Assembly: GCA_963921255.3 (NCBI GenBank)
Contig: CAWUEW020000003.1
Span: forward strand, 868,001 to 932,000
Direction: 5' to 3'
Source: JANSYL01 sp963921255
GTDB taxonomy: Bacteria; Pseudomonadota; Alphaproteobacteria; Rhodobacterales; Rhodobacteraceae
DNA length: 64,000 bases
Each line of letters begins with the position of its first letter. Position 1 is the stretch's first letter. Below are positions 1 to 8,491 of the stretch, in pieces. Position numbers and translations under genes: made by a program. Below the pieces are notes generated by a model. The model made no database searches. It was not told the origin of the DNA and saw nothing but the letters and a program-made list of their open reading frames with translations.

Positions 1-803
1 TCCACCGCGCGCTTGGCATCTTCGACCGACATGATGCCCTTCAGCGCAAATTGTCCGTTCCACTGGGCGCAGAGTTTCTCGGCATCTTTCCAGTTCATCG
101 ACTGGTCCAGCATGGTCGAGAAGTATTCGCCCACCGACACGGCCACGTTGGTGCCCGCATTCACATGCCCCGACAGGTGCGGCATGTCGAATTTTTCCTT
201 TGTAAACCAGTGGTACGCCCACATCGGGTGGGTCGCGAAGCTGAGGATCGAAGACGGCGTCAGCTTCGGCGGAGAGGTGAAACCGGTGCGCAGGTCCCGC
301 TCGCGGTTGCCACCCGTGATCGTATCCACCGTCAGGGCCATCACGTTGAAATTGGCCGCCCGGGCGCGTTCCAGCAGGGCATCGTTCAAGCCGCGGTCCT
401 TGTGGAAGTAGAATTGGAACATCTTCGGGCCGGGCGCGATTTTGGCGATCTCTTCCACGGTGACCGTGGCCAGCGAAGACACCCCGAACATGGTGCCATA
501 CTTGGTGGCGGCCTTGCCGACGGCGCGTTCGCCTTCGTGATGGAACAGTCGTTGCAGGGCGGTCGGCGCGCAGTAAACCGGCATGTCCAGTTTCTGGCCC
601 ATCACCTCGACCGACATATCGACCTCTTCCACGCCCGCGAGGACGTTGGGCACGAGATCAACCTCGTCGAAGGACGAGGTGTTCCGGCGATAGGTGATCT
701 CGTCATCGGCGGCGCCGTCGATGTAGTGAAAGATCGGGCCCGGCAACCGCCGCTTGGCCAGTTTCCGGAAATCCTGAAAATTGTGGCAGTCGTTCAATCC
801 CAT
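1..803 (-). CDS. lldD: FMN-dependent alpha-hydroxy-acid oxidase/dehydrogenase (L-lactate dehydrogenase type), 3' end outside window
   Basis: The product would oxidise a 2-hydroxy acid such as L-lactate to the 2-oxo acid using FMN. The first 267 codons are visible. They open with the family's helical start (FRKLAKRRLPGPIFHYIDG, then ADDEITYRRN) and contain the FMN-barrel segments MPVYCAPTALQRLFHHEGE and GVSSLATVTVEEIA, followed by FQFYFHKDRG. The ATG at 803 follows a strong purine-rich ribosome site (GGAGGGGAG). The C-terminal half with the active-site His/Arg pair is missing because the window ends. The exact substrate (lactate, glycolate or mandelate) cannot be decided. A palindromic operator-like site lies just upstream. 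Confidence 0.85.
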   Translation of the reverse strand, partial: MGLNDCHNFQDFRKLAKRRLPGPIFHYIDGAADDEITYRRNTSSFDEVDLVPNVLAGVEEVDMSVEVMGQKLDMPVYCAPTALQRLFHHEGERAVGKAATKYGTMFGVSSLATVTVEEIAKIAPGPKMFQFYFHKDRGLNDALLERARAANFNVMALTVDTITGGNRERDLRTGFTSPPKLTPSSILSFATHPMWAYHWFTKEKFDMPHLSGHVNAGTNVAVSVGEYFSTMLDQSMNWKDAEKLCAQWNGQFALKGIMSVEDAKRAV

Positions 804-827
804 CAGCGCTCTCCCCTCCGCCTCTAA

Positions 828-850
828 ATTGGTCAAGTTTTTTAACCAAT
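828..850. promoter_or_regulatory. inverted repeat, candidate GntR/FadR-type operator upstream of the hydroxy-acid oxidase gene
   Basis: ATTGGTCAA at 828-836 and TTAACCAAT at 842-850 form 9-bp arms with one mismatch around a 5-bp spacer, 25 bp upstream of the lldD-like start codon. FadR-subfamily GntR regulators of lactate genes bind TTGGT...ACCAA-like sites, so control by such a regulator is an inference. No regulator gene is visible next to it. Confidence 0.4.
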
Positions 851-950
851 ATATCCAAGTAGTGAAAATCCCATGGGCCTGTCAAGGCTGAATCACCGAC
901 ACGGCCGGGCGAGGGCCGGTTCGGTTTTGGTCAGAAAACTGGGCGAGATT

Positions 951-1913
951 TCAGGCGGCGCGGGTTGCGCGGTCGGGGGCGTAGGCAACCCGGAACCCGG
1001 TATGGCTCAGGGTCGTGTCGGGCGTGTTCGACGTGCGGGCGGCGATCCGGTACCGGTAGCAATAGCTGATGTGGCACAGGTATGAGCCGCCCTTGATGAC
1101 CCGCGCACCCGACTGGTGGGCCGTCGCGTTCAGCGCTTTTGCCGCTTTTGACAGGGATCGCACCCGGAACCGGTCGGCGGACCATTCCCACGTGTTGCCG
1201 ACCATGTTGAACAACCCGTATCCGTTCGGGGCGAAGCTGCGCGCCGGCGCCGTCGCCAGATACCCGTCAGCCATGGAGTTCTGCCGTGGAAAGGCGCCTT
1301 GCCAGATGTTGCAGGGCTGGTGATCGGCGTCATCGGGTTCGCGGTCGCCCCACGGGAACTTCGGGGCCGCCAATCCGCCCTGGGCGGCGAACTCCCACTC
1401 GGCCTCGGTGGGCAGGCGTCCGCCAGCCCAGTCCGCAAAGGCCACTGCATCGTTCCAGGACACTTGAACGACCGGGTGATCCGGCCGGTCCGACACGTCG
1501 CTGCCGGGCCCTTCCGGGGCGTCCCATGTCGCGCCATCGACCTTCCGCCACCATTCGAGGCCGGGCAGGGGTTCATGCGCGCTTGGGGATTTCAGCAGGT
1601 TGTAAAACACGTAGCTCCATCCGAAGCGTTGGGCCTCGGTGATATATCCTGTGTCTTCGATAAAGCGCGCGAACCGCGCATTCGTGACGGCACAGGCGTC
1701 GATGGCAAAGGGCTTCACCCGCGCGGAGCGGGCCGGATACTCGCCATCTTGCGGCAGAATGCGGTCATCGGTGCCCATGGTGAACTTGCCGCCGCTCAGA
1801 CCGACACGTTCCGAAACGTCCAGCGTGGCCGGTTTGATCTCGACCTCCGACGCGGCGGCGTCGCGCGGACCGGCTGACGGGGCGCAGCAGGTCATGGGGC
1901 CCGCCGCGCACAT
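951..1913 (-). CDS. formylglycine-generating enzyme (sulfatase-modifying factor)
   Basis: The product converts the active-site Cys (or Ser) of sulfatases to C-alpha-formylglycine. The 320-residue protein is full length for bacterial FGE. It has the N-terminal CC motif (MTCCAPSAG), the FGE-sulfatase fold signature (RLPTEAEWEFAAQGG, then FPWGDREPDD and NMVGNTWEWSADRF) and, decisively, the catalytic pair Cys280 and Cys285 in SYLCHISYCYRYRIAART, which matches the CxxxxC of human SUMF1 and separates true FGE from Cys-less relatives such as EgtB. It ends 6 bp from the matB-like gene upstream on the same strand. No sulfatase gene is in the window, so its client is unknown. Confidence 0.88.
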   Translation of the reverse strand: MCAAGPMTCCAPSAGPRDAAASEVEIKPATLDVSERVGLSGGKFTMGTDDRILPQDGEYPARSARVKPFAIDACAVTNARFARFIEDTGYITEAQRFGWSYVFYNLLKSPSAHEPLPGLEWWRKVDGATWDAPEGPGSDVSDRPDHPVVQVSWNDAVAFADWAGGRLPTEAEWEFAAQGGLAAPKFPWGDREPDDADHQPCNIWQGAFPRQNSMADGYLATAPARSFAPNGYGLFNMVGNTWEWSADRFRVRSLSKAAKALNATAHQSGARVIKGGSYLCHISYCYRYRIAARTSNTPDTTLSHTGFRVAYAPDRATRAA

Positions 1914-1919
1914 CGCGGA

Positions 1920-3440
1920 TCAAGAACGGGGTGCAAAGGCATCGGCATACTGATCTCGCAGGATATTCTTTTGCACTTTGCCCATCGTATTGCGGGGCAG
2001 GGCGTCGACCACAACGATCTTCTTCGGGTGTTTGAACTTGGCCAGGGACGCCGCAATCGCGGCCATGAGCTGCGCGTCATCTGGCGCGCCGCCCGCGTCC
2101 GGCACGATGACCGCCAGAACGGTCTCTCCGAAATCGGGGTGGGGCACACCGACAACGGCACTTTCCAGCACGCCGGGCTGATCGTCGAGCACCAGTTCAA
2201 TTTCCTTCGGGTAGATGTTGTAGCCGCCCGAGATGATCAGATCCTTGGAGCGCCCGACAATATGGACATACCCGTCGGCATCGACCTTGCCCAAATCGCC
2301 CGTGATGAAGAAGCCGTCAGACCGCAACTCGGCCGCCGTTTTCTCGGGCATTTGCCAGTAGCCTTTGAAGACATTCGGCCCGCGCACCTCGATCATCCCG
2401 ACCGCGCCTGGCGGGATATCCGTGCCGCTTTCCGGGTCGGTCACTTTGACCTCGACGTCGGGCAGGGGGAAGCCGACCGTGCCGGCCCGCCGCTCGCCGT
2501 CATAGGGGTTGGACGTGTTCATGTTGGTCTCGGTCATGCCGTAGCGTTCGAGGATGCGGTGACCTGTCCGTGTCTCGAATTGAACGTGCGTTTCGGCCAG
2601 CAGCGGCGCCGACCCCGAAACGAACAGGCGCATGTGGTCGACGAGGTCCCGGTTGAACCGCGGATCTTCCAGAAGCCAGGTGTAGAACGTCGGCACCCCC
2701 ATCATCGACGTCGCCTGCGGCAGCATCGCGATGGCGTCATCCACGTCGAACTTCGGCAAAAGCTGCATGGTGCCGCCGACCAGAAGCAGGATGTTTGTCG
2801 CCACGAACAGACCGTGCGTGTGAAAGATCGGCAGCGCATGAAACAGCGTATCCCGCTCGGTGAACCGCCACAGATCGGTCAGCGTCCGGGCGTTTGACAA
2901 AAGGTTGTCCTGGGTCAGCATGGCCCCTTTGGACCGGCCGGTCGTGCCCGAGGTATAGAGGAACGCGGCGATGTCCCCGCCGTCGCGCGGAACTGTGTCG
3001 AACTGGGTTGGCTGCGCGGCCGCTGCCTCGGCAAAGCTGCCCGCGCCATGCGCATCGAGCGTGTGGAGCTGCGCGCCGCACCGCGCGGTCATTTCGGCAT
3101 AGGCATCGGCCTTGGCCGGATCGCAGATCAGCAGCTTTGCGCCGCTGTTCTCGACGAAATAGGCCAACTCATCGCCGGTATAGGCAGTGTTGAGCGGCAG
3201 AAAGACCACCCCCGCCTGCGCCGCAGCCGCATAGAGCGCAAGGGCGGCGGGGGATTTTTCAACCTGCACCGCCAACCGGTCGCCGGGTTCCAACCCGGTC
3301 TGGGCCAATTGGTGCGCAAACTGGGCCGCCAGCGCGAGGAACGCTGCGTAGCTGACAGTTTCTCCGCCCTTGAGCACAAGGAACGGTTTGGCTTTGCCCG
3401 CATGCGGGGCAAACAGGGTGTCGTAAAGTGGGTTCGTCAT
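1920..3440 (-). CDS. matB: malonyl-CoA synthetase (acyl-CoA synthetase family)
   Basis: ATP-dependent ligation of malonate (or methylmalonate) to CoA through an acyl-adenylate. The 506-residue adenylate-forming enzyme has the P-loop-like YTSGTTGRSKGA, the A5 motif RYGMTETNMNTSNPYDGERR characteristic of MatB, the hinge GRSKDLIISGGYNIYPKEIE and the catalytic-lysine region LPRNTMGKVQKN. MTETNMNTSNPYDG together with FKGYWQMPEKT closely follows rhizobial and Rhodopseudomonas MatB. It is read in the same direction as the FGE gene just downstream and divergently from dusA. No malonate transporter or decarboxylase is next to it. Confidence 0.88.
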   Translation of the reverse strand: MTNPLYDTLFAPHAGKAKPFLVLKGGETVSYAAFLALAAQFAHQLAQTGLEPGDRLAVQVEKSPAALALYAAAAQAGVVFLPLNTAYTGDELAYFVENSGAKLLICDPAKADAYAEMTARCGAQLHTLDAHGAGSFAEAAAAQPTQFDTVPRDGGDIAAFLYTSGTTGRSKGAMLTQDNLLSNARTLTDLWRFTERDTLFHALPIFHTHGLFVATNILLLVGGTMQLLPKFDVDDAIAMLPQATSMMGVPTFYTWLLEDPRFNRDLVDHMRLFVSGSAPLLAETHVQFETRTGHRILERYGMTETNMNTSNPYDGERRAGTVGFPLPDVEVKVTDPESGTDIPPGAVGMIEVRGPNVFKGYWQMPEKTAAELRSDGFFITGDLGKVDADGYVHIVGRSKDLIISGGYNIYPKEIELVLDDQPGVLESAVVGVPHPDFGETVLAVIVPDAGGAPDDAQLMAAIAASLAKFKHPKKIVVVDALPRNTMGKVQKNILRDQYADAFAPRS

Positions 3441-3613
3441 CGTTCCTACGTCTTAGAATAGGACGCGCGCCTTGACCATCGGCGGTCGTCGGATGCGGAG
3501 TCCGTAAAACAGGCGCGTGCTCTGTCCAATCCACCGTGGCCGATTTGGTCGCCAATTGACATCGTGATACATCGCCGGTCATACGCGTGTTTTCTGTGTT
3601 CAAAGAGCCCCTT

Positions 3614-4615
3614 GTGACCCAACGCAACGATATATCAGCCGCGGCGCGCCTGTCGGTCGCGCCCATGATGGACTGGACCGACCGCCATTGCCGGTACCTC
3701 CATCGGCTGATGTCGCGCGAGGTCTTGCTCTATACCGAAATGGTCACGGCCGCCGCGGTGGTGCACGGCGATCGGGATCGGCTATTGGGGTTCGATCCGG
3801 CCGAGCATCCCGTCGCGATGCAATTGGGCGGCTCTGATCCGGCGGATTTGGCGCAGGCCACGCGGATCGTGGCAGACTACGGATATGACGAGATCAACCT
3901 CAATGTCGGGTGCCCGTCCGACCGGGTGCAATCTGGGTGCTTTGGGGCGGTCCTGATGGAACGGCCGGGTCTTGTGGCCGAGTGCGTGGCGGCCATGATC
4001 GACGCCAGCCCCGTGGATGTCACCGTCAAGTGTCGGATCGGGGTGGATCAGCAGGACCCCGAGGTCATTCTCCCCCAATTCCTTGAGGCTGTTCAGGGCG
4101 CGGGCGTGCGGCGCGTCACGATCCATGCCCGCAAGGCATGGCTGCAGGGGCTGAGCCCCAAGGAAAACCGCGATATTCCGCCCCTGGATTACCCATTGGT
4201 CTACCGAATGACGCAGCAGTTTCCGGACCTCCACGTCTCGATCAATGGCGGCATCGACAGTCTTGAGGCGGCGTGCATGCACCTGTCTCAGGGCGTCGGT
4301 GGCGTGATGATTGGACGGGCGGCTTATCATACGCCAACCGATATCCTGCTGGACGCCGACGAGGTGATCTTTGGCGCCGCGCCGACCCCGCGCCGTGCTG
4401 AGGACGTGGTTCTCGACATGCTGCCCTATATCGAGGCGCATCTTTCCAAGGGCGGACGGCTGAACCAGATCACCCGCCATATGCTCGGCCTGTTTGCCGG
4501 TCGCCCCGGCGCGCGGCACTGGAAACGCCGGCTGAGCGAAGGCGCGCACCGTACGGGCGCCGGGCCGGAGGTGGTGGAAGGGGCGCTTGCCGAGGTCGTG
4601 GCCCGCGCCGCCTAA
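3614..4615 (+). CDS. dusA: tRNA-dihydrouridine(20/20a) synthase DusA
   Basis: FMN/NADPH-dependent reduction of uridines in the tRNA D-loop. It is a TIM-barrel enzyme of about 333 residues with the Dus opening LSVAPMMDWTDRHCRY, the FMN-binding EINLNVGCPSDRVQSGCFGA containing the catalytic Cys, VTVKCRIGVD and VSINGGIDS. NVGCPSDRVQSGxFGAxLM is typical of DusA rather than DusB or DusC. Start choice is uncertain: GTG at 3614 is given because an AGAG sits upstream, and GTG at 3587 is also in frame. It is divergent from matB. A second Dus gene (dusB) lies at 39081. Confidence 0.87.
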   Translation: MTQRNDISAAARLSVAPMMDWTDRHCRYLHRLMSREVLLYTEMVTAAAVVHGDRDRLLGFDPAEHPVAMQLGGSDPADLAQATRIVADYGYDEINLNVGCPSDRVQSGCFGAVLMERPGLVAECVAAMIDASPVDVTVKCRIGVDQQDPEVILPQFLEAVQGAGVRRVTIHARKAWLQGLSPKENRDIPPLDYPLVYRMTQQFPDLHVSINGGIDSLEAACMHLSQGVGGVMIGRAAYHTPTDILLDADEVIFGAAPTPRRAEDVVLDMLPYIEAHLSKGGRLNQITRHMLGLFAGRPGARHWKRRLSEGAHRTGAGPEVVEGALAEVVARAA

Positions 4616-4695
4616 GCCCAAGCGCGGTCTGGACCTGCGCTTTGCCAAGACCAAATCAATGGTGTAGGCCGCGCCAAGTGAGCGGTGGAGGGGAC

Positions 4696-5520
4696 ATGCC
4701 AGAGCTTTCAGAATTCTTGCCCATGCTGGCGTTGATCCTTGCGATCGGTGCCGCGGCGGGTGTCATTGCCGGGCTGTTGGGCGTCGGCGGCGGGATCGTT
4801 CTGGTGCCCGCATTTTTCTTTGCGTTTGATGGGCTTGGCTACGACACACCGGATCTGATGCAGATCTGCCTGGCGACGTCGCTTGCGACCATCGTCGTGA
4901 CATCCATCAGATCGGTCCTGGCCCATAACAAAAAGGGCGCTGTGGATTGGGACATTCTGCGCGGGTGGGGCGTTGGTATCGCGGTCGGCGCGGCGCTTGG
5001 GGTCGTTGCGGCCACGGGGCTGCGCAATGAAGTCCTGATGGCGATCTTCGGTGTCCTCGGGCTGAGCGTTGGGCTCTACATGGCTTTTGGACGGTCCGAG
5101 TGGCGTCTGGGCGATGCCATGCCGACCGGGGTCGGGCGTCTGATCGCCTCACCGGTTCTGGGCTTTTTGTCGGTCTTGATGGGAATCGGCGGCGGTAGCT
5201 TCGGGGTGCCGATGATGACGCTCTACAACGTGCCGATCCACCGCGCGGTTGCGACAGCAGCGGGGTTTGGTCTCGTGATCGCGGTGCCGTCCGTGATTGG
5301 CTTTCTGCTGGTCTCAGGGGATGGCGGAAACCGACCGCCATTCACCGTTGGGCAGGTCAACCTCGTGGCCTTTGTGGCCGTGATTGCCATGACGCTGATC
5401 ACGACGCCTTGGGGGGTGAAGCTGGCCCATGCCATGGACCCCAAGCCGCTGAAGCGGATCTTTGCGGTCTTCATCATGCTGATGGCGCTCAACATGTTGC
5501 GCCGCGCGTTTTTCGGCTGA
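4696..5520 (+). CDS. TauE/SafE-family sulfite exporter-like membrane permease
   Basis: A predicted inner-membrane carrier of 274 residues with about eight hydrophobic segments. The family moves sulfite, sulfoacetate or other small organosulfur anions. Two internally related Gly-rich repeats, AGLLGVGGGIVLVPAFFF near residue 30 and SVLMGIGGGSFGVPMMTL near 165, are the TauE hallmark. The ATG at 4696 is preferred over one 54 bp upstream because GTGGAGGGGAC directly precedes it. The next gene begins 1 bp after the stop, so the two are probably co-transcribed. Substrate cannot be inferred. Confidence 0.82.
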   Translation: MPELSEFLPMLALILAIGAAAGVIAGLLGVGGGIVLVPAFFFAFDGLGYDTPDLMQICLATSLATIVVTSIRSVLAHNKKGAVDWDILRGWGVGIAVGAALGVVAATGLRNEVLMAIFGVLGLSVGLYMAFGRSEWRLGDAMPTGVGRLIASPVLGFLSVLMGIGGGSFGVPMMTLYNVPIHRAVATAAGFGLVIAVPSVIGFLLVSGDGGNRPPFTVGQVNLVAFVAVIAMTLITTPWGVKLAHAMDPKPLKRIFAVFIMLMALNMLRRAFFG

Positions 5521-5521
5521 C

Positions 5522-6298
5522 ATGTCTGGCCCTTGGCTTGACCGTGGGTGGCAGGTGTTTCCGGCCGAGCCGGTTGTCGAAGCCTGGGTTGCGGCCATCC
5601 GCGGGCCGGTCTTGTCGCGCCTTGACGGGCCTGCGGGGGCCCGCCGGCATGGCAACACCTGGACGCCCGGGGTCGATCTGATTCCAAACGATGCCGCGGG
5701 GCGGGCCTTCGGGTCGGGCCCCTTGGCGGGCGCGGCATTGGCCATGGCGCGGTCGGTGACCGGGGATTTGCCACTTCATCCCGGCCAACTGTCAGTGACC
5801 TACCCCGGGTATCCAAAGCGCGATCCCGATGAATCCGAGGCCAATCACAGGTTTCGTCGCCTCCGGGATGCGGCCCATCTGGATGGTTTGTTGCCCCTTG
5901 GTCCGGACCGGCGCCGGTATCTGAAGGAACCGCACGCCTATATCCTTGGCGTCGCCCTGACCGAGGCGGATGCCGGTGCCGCGCCCTTGGTCGTCTACGA
6001 TGGAAGTCATCAGGTTCTACGGGCCGCGATGGCAGAGGCCTTCGCCGAAGCCCCCGCGGACCAATGGTCCGGGATGGACGTCACCGATATCTACCAGGCC
6101 GCGCGCCGCAGGTGCTTTGAGGCATGCCCGCGCCGGGAGATCCCGCTCAGGCCGGGGGACTGCGTCTTGGTCCACCGCCTGTGTCTGCATGGCGTGGCGC
6201 CGTGGGCCGAGGGCGCGCACGCGGCGCCCGAAGGGCGGGCCATCGCGTATTTCCGACCGTGCTTCCCGGACGTTGCGGATTGGTTGGCGTTGCCCTGA
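5522..6298 (+). CDS. phytanoyl-CoA dioxygenase-like (2-oxoglutarate/Fe(II) oxygenase fold) protein
   Basis: A 258-residue soluble protein. AHLDGLLP near residue 120 supplies an HxD pair and VLVHRLCLHGVAPW near residue 220 a distal His, followed by an Arg-containing strand (RAIAYFRPCFP). This is the arrangement expected of the Fe(II) facial triad in PhyH-like oxygenases. It starts 1 bp after the TauE/SafE-type permease, suggesting a joint but unknown role. No substrate can be named. Family assignment comes from motif spacing, not close similarity to a characterised enzyme. Confidence 0.6.
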   Translation: MSGPWLDRGWQVFPAEPVVEAWVAAIRGPVLSRLDGPAGARRHGNTWTPGVDLIPNDAAGRAFGSGPLAGAALAMARSVTGDLPLHPGQLSVTYPGYPKRDPDESEANHRFRRLRDAAHLDGLLPLGPDRRRYLKEPHAYILGVALTEADAGAAPLVVYDGSHQVLRAAMAEAFAEAPADQWSGMDVTDIYQAARRRCFEACPRREIPLRPGDCVLVHRLCLHGVAPWAEGAHAAPEGRAIAYFRPCFPDVADWLALP

Positions 6299-6305
6299 GC
6301 CGCGC

Positions 6306-6575
6306 TTACTGGTCGGTTCCCGTGGCGTCCCGCGCCACGCGGGCCGCACGCCCGCCGCGCCGACGGACCAGCTGTGCGCGCCGCGCGGGCAGGGCGGCCA
6401 TCACGTCTGTGCGATGCTCAGGGGTCATCTTTGTCCATTGCGTGATTTCGTCAATCGACCGCAGGCACCCTGTGCACAACCGGGCCTCGGGATGGATCAC
6501 GCAGATCTTCACGCAAGGGCTTTCGATCTCGTCGCGTTTCCACACGCCGTCGCTTTTGGAAGGATCGTTGGTCAT
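6306..6575 (-). CDS. DUF1289 domain-containing small cysteine protein
   Basis: An 89-residue protein with the DUF1289 signature ESPCVKICVIHPEARLCTGC followed by LRSIDEITQW, in which four Cys are placed as in a metal-binding knuckle. An Arg-rich tail follows (RRAQLVRRRGGRAARVARD). Function of the family is unknown. Its start overlaps the stop of ruvX by 4 nt, making it the last gene of the ccmI-ruvX operon. Confidence 0.82.
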   Translation of the reverse strand: MTNDPSKSDGVWKRDEIESPCVKICVIHPEARLCTGCLRSIDEITQWTKMTPEHRTDVMAALPARRAQLVRRRGGRAARVARDATGTDQ

Positions 6576-7057
6576 TGCTCTGCCCGTATGTGCCTCAGTC
6601 GGTCCAAGGCTCCCTGCAAGATATAGCTGGCCGCGACGGCGTCGATGACCTCTGCGCGACGTTTTCGCGTCGTATCCGCCTCAAGTAGCGCTTTTTCGGC
6701 CGCCACGGTGCTCAGGCGTTCGTCCCAGAATCCGATTGGCAGACCCGCCAGACCGGCCACTTGCCCCAGGTTCCGCGCGAACGCCCGCGTGGATTGTGCC
6801 CGGGGGCCTTCGCTTCCGTCCATATTGCGCGGCAATCCCAGGATCAGCCCGACGGCGCCGCGGGATGTGGCAATCTCGGCCAGACGCGCGGCATCCAGCG
6901 TGAACTTCTTCCGCTTCACCGTTTCGATCGCCGATGCCGCGGTGCGCAAACTGTCGGACCCGGCCACACCGATGGTCTTGGTGCCAAGATCCAGACCGAT
7001 CAGGGCCCCATGCGTGCCCACTGCGCCTGCGAACTCGGTCAGATCATCCGTGATCAT
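6572..7057 (-). CDS. ruvX: RuvX/YqgF-family putative Holliday junction resolvase (pre-16S rRNA nuclease)
   Basis: RNase H-fold protein of 161 residues, a usual RuvX length apart from a short N-terminal extension. It carries GALIGLDLGTKTIGVAGSD with the first catalytic Asp, VGLILGLPRNMDGSEGPRA, and FWDERLSTVAAEKALLE with the acidic cluster, then a terminal DAVAASYILQGALD. The family is implicated in 16S rRNA 5' processing in E. coli and has resolvase activity in some bacteria. It overlaps ccmI and the DUF1289 gene by 4 nt each. Confidence 0.88.
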   Translation of the reverse strand: MITDDLTEFAGAVGTHGALIGLDLGTKTIGVAGSDSLRTAASAIETVKRKKFTLDAARLAEIATSRGAVGLILGLPRNMDGSEGPRAQSTRAFARNLGQVAGLAGLPIGFWDERLSTVAAEKALLEADTTRKRRAEVIDAVAASYILQGALDRLRHIRAEQ

Positions 7058-8295
7058 TCTGCTGGCTCGGTCAAGGCGGCACCCGCGTCTTCGATCATCG
7101 CGATGGCTTCGGGCAGGTCGTCAAAGACAACCAGGGCCTCGGTATAGATCGATTGCGCAAGGTCCAGCCGGCCCAACACAGTGTAGGCGGTGATCAGCCG
7201 GGCCCAGTCCTCGGGCGGTCCGCCTTCCTCGGCCAGTCGGGCCGCGAGGCCTGACACCATGCCTTCAATCATGGCTGCACGGTCTTCGGCGGGCAACGCT
7301 TCGGCGGCCGCGATGTCTTCGGCCGATGGACCCGCGCGGGCAGGGGGCGGCGGTTGCGGCAGGTCGTCAACCGAGATCGGGCTGCCGGCCAGAAAGGCGA
7401 TCTCTTCGATCTGCAGTCGGATTGGTTCCACCCAGGGCGCGTCAGCGGTCGAATCCGCCAGCAAGTTGCGCCAGATCGGGAAGGCCAGATCGGGGCGCCC
7501 CTGCTGCGCGAACATCAACCCCGCATAGTAGCGCGCGGTCCCATTTCTGGGTTCAAGGTCAAGCCCTTGGACGAGGGCCTGTTCTGCTTCCGGGGACACA
7601 TACCCCCCGGCGGCCAAGATCATCATCTCGGCGTGGTCGATGTGGTGAAAGCCGCTCGCATCCTCACCCAAAAGGCCGATCAACCGCCCCTGCGCCAGGC
7701 GCGCGGCGCGGAAATTGCCCAGGGCCGCTTCGTTCACGGCAAGCAGGGCAAGGCCCTGAATGTCGTCGGGGCGTTGCTCCATCACGGTGCGCAACTGGCG
7801 CACGAGCTCTTCGTGTTCAGGGTCTGGCGGCATCCCCTCGCGGAACGGGACCTGTTGTTCCGCGGTCGATTGGTCGGGGCGCGTGGCGCGCGCGTCTTCG
7901 ACGATCTCGATCCGTGTGGCGAGGGACAGGTCGGGATACCCGGGCGCACCGACTTGCAGATAGACCGCAAAGGCACCCGCGATCGTCGCGCCCAGGCCAA
8001 GACCCAGGACCGCCTTGTCAATCCCGCCCCGGCGCGGCGCGTTCTGTCGTGCCGTCTGCAGGGCCCGGTCCGCTTCGAGAATGCGTCGCGCAATCTCGGT
8101 CCGGGCGCGGCCGGCTTCTTCCTCCGACACCACGCCGCGCGCGACGTCGCGGTCCAGTTCCTTCAACTGATCGCGATAGACTTTGAGATCGTAGGCCGCG
8201 GCCGGAACCCCTTCGGCCCGCGCACGGAAAAACGCGGCCGCTAAGGCCAGCGCCACAAGCGCCGAAAACACCGCCGCTGCGATCCAAAACGCCAT
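7054..8295 (-). CDS. ccmI: c-type cytochrome biogenesis protein CcmI
   Basis: An assembly factor that chaperones apocytochrome c to the haem-ligation machinery. The 413-residue protein starts with a membrane helix (FWIAAAVFSALVALALAAAF), then the CcmI signature YDLKVYRDQLKELDRDVARG and a second hydrophobic segment (AVLGLGLGATIAGAFAVYLQ). A periplasmic TPR-rich region follows (ALLAVNEAALGNFRAARLA, ARYYAGLMFAQQGRPDLAF) and a Pro-rich linker before the C-terminal domain. The ATG at 8295 is chosen because the membrane helix follows at once; an upstream in-frame extension has no such features. First gene of the ccmI-ruvX-DUF1289 operon. Confidence 0.88.
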   Translation of the reverse strand: MAFWIAAAVFSALVALALAAAFFRARAEGVPAAAYDLKVYRDQLKELDRDVARGVVSEEEAGRARTEIARRILEADRALQTARQNAPRRGGIDKAVLGLGLGATIAGAFAVYLQVGAPGYPDLSLATRIEIVEDARATRPDQSTAEQQVPFREGMPPDPEHEELVRQLRTVMEQRPDDIQGLALLAVNEAALGNFRAARLAQGRLIGLLGEDASGFHHIDHAEMMILAAGGYVSPEAEQALVQGLDLEPRNGTARYYAGLMFAQQGRPDLAFPIWRNLLADSTADAPWVEPIRLQIEEIAFLAGSPISVDDLPQPPPPARAGPSAEDIAAAEALPAEDRAAMIEGMVSGLAARLAEEGGPPEDWARLITAYTVLGRLDLAQSIYTEALVVFDDLPEAIAMIEDAGAALTEPAE

Positions 8296-8491
8296 ATATC
8301 CGGTCCGATTTCCTGTGATCGTTTCACAGACATAAGGCGCCATGGCGCGTGCGAAAACCCGTGAACGGTGGATATGTCCGAGACATCTTGCAGCGGGGTC
8401 GCATTTTGCGCCAATCATGTCGCGCCGGGTCGCCAACGACACGCCCGTCTGCCGCACATCGAACAGGATCGCTTGAAGGAGCCTGCCACAC

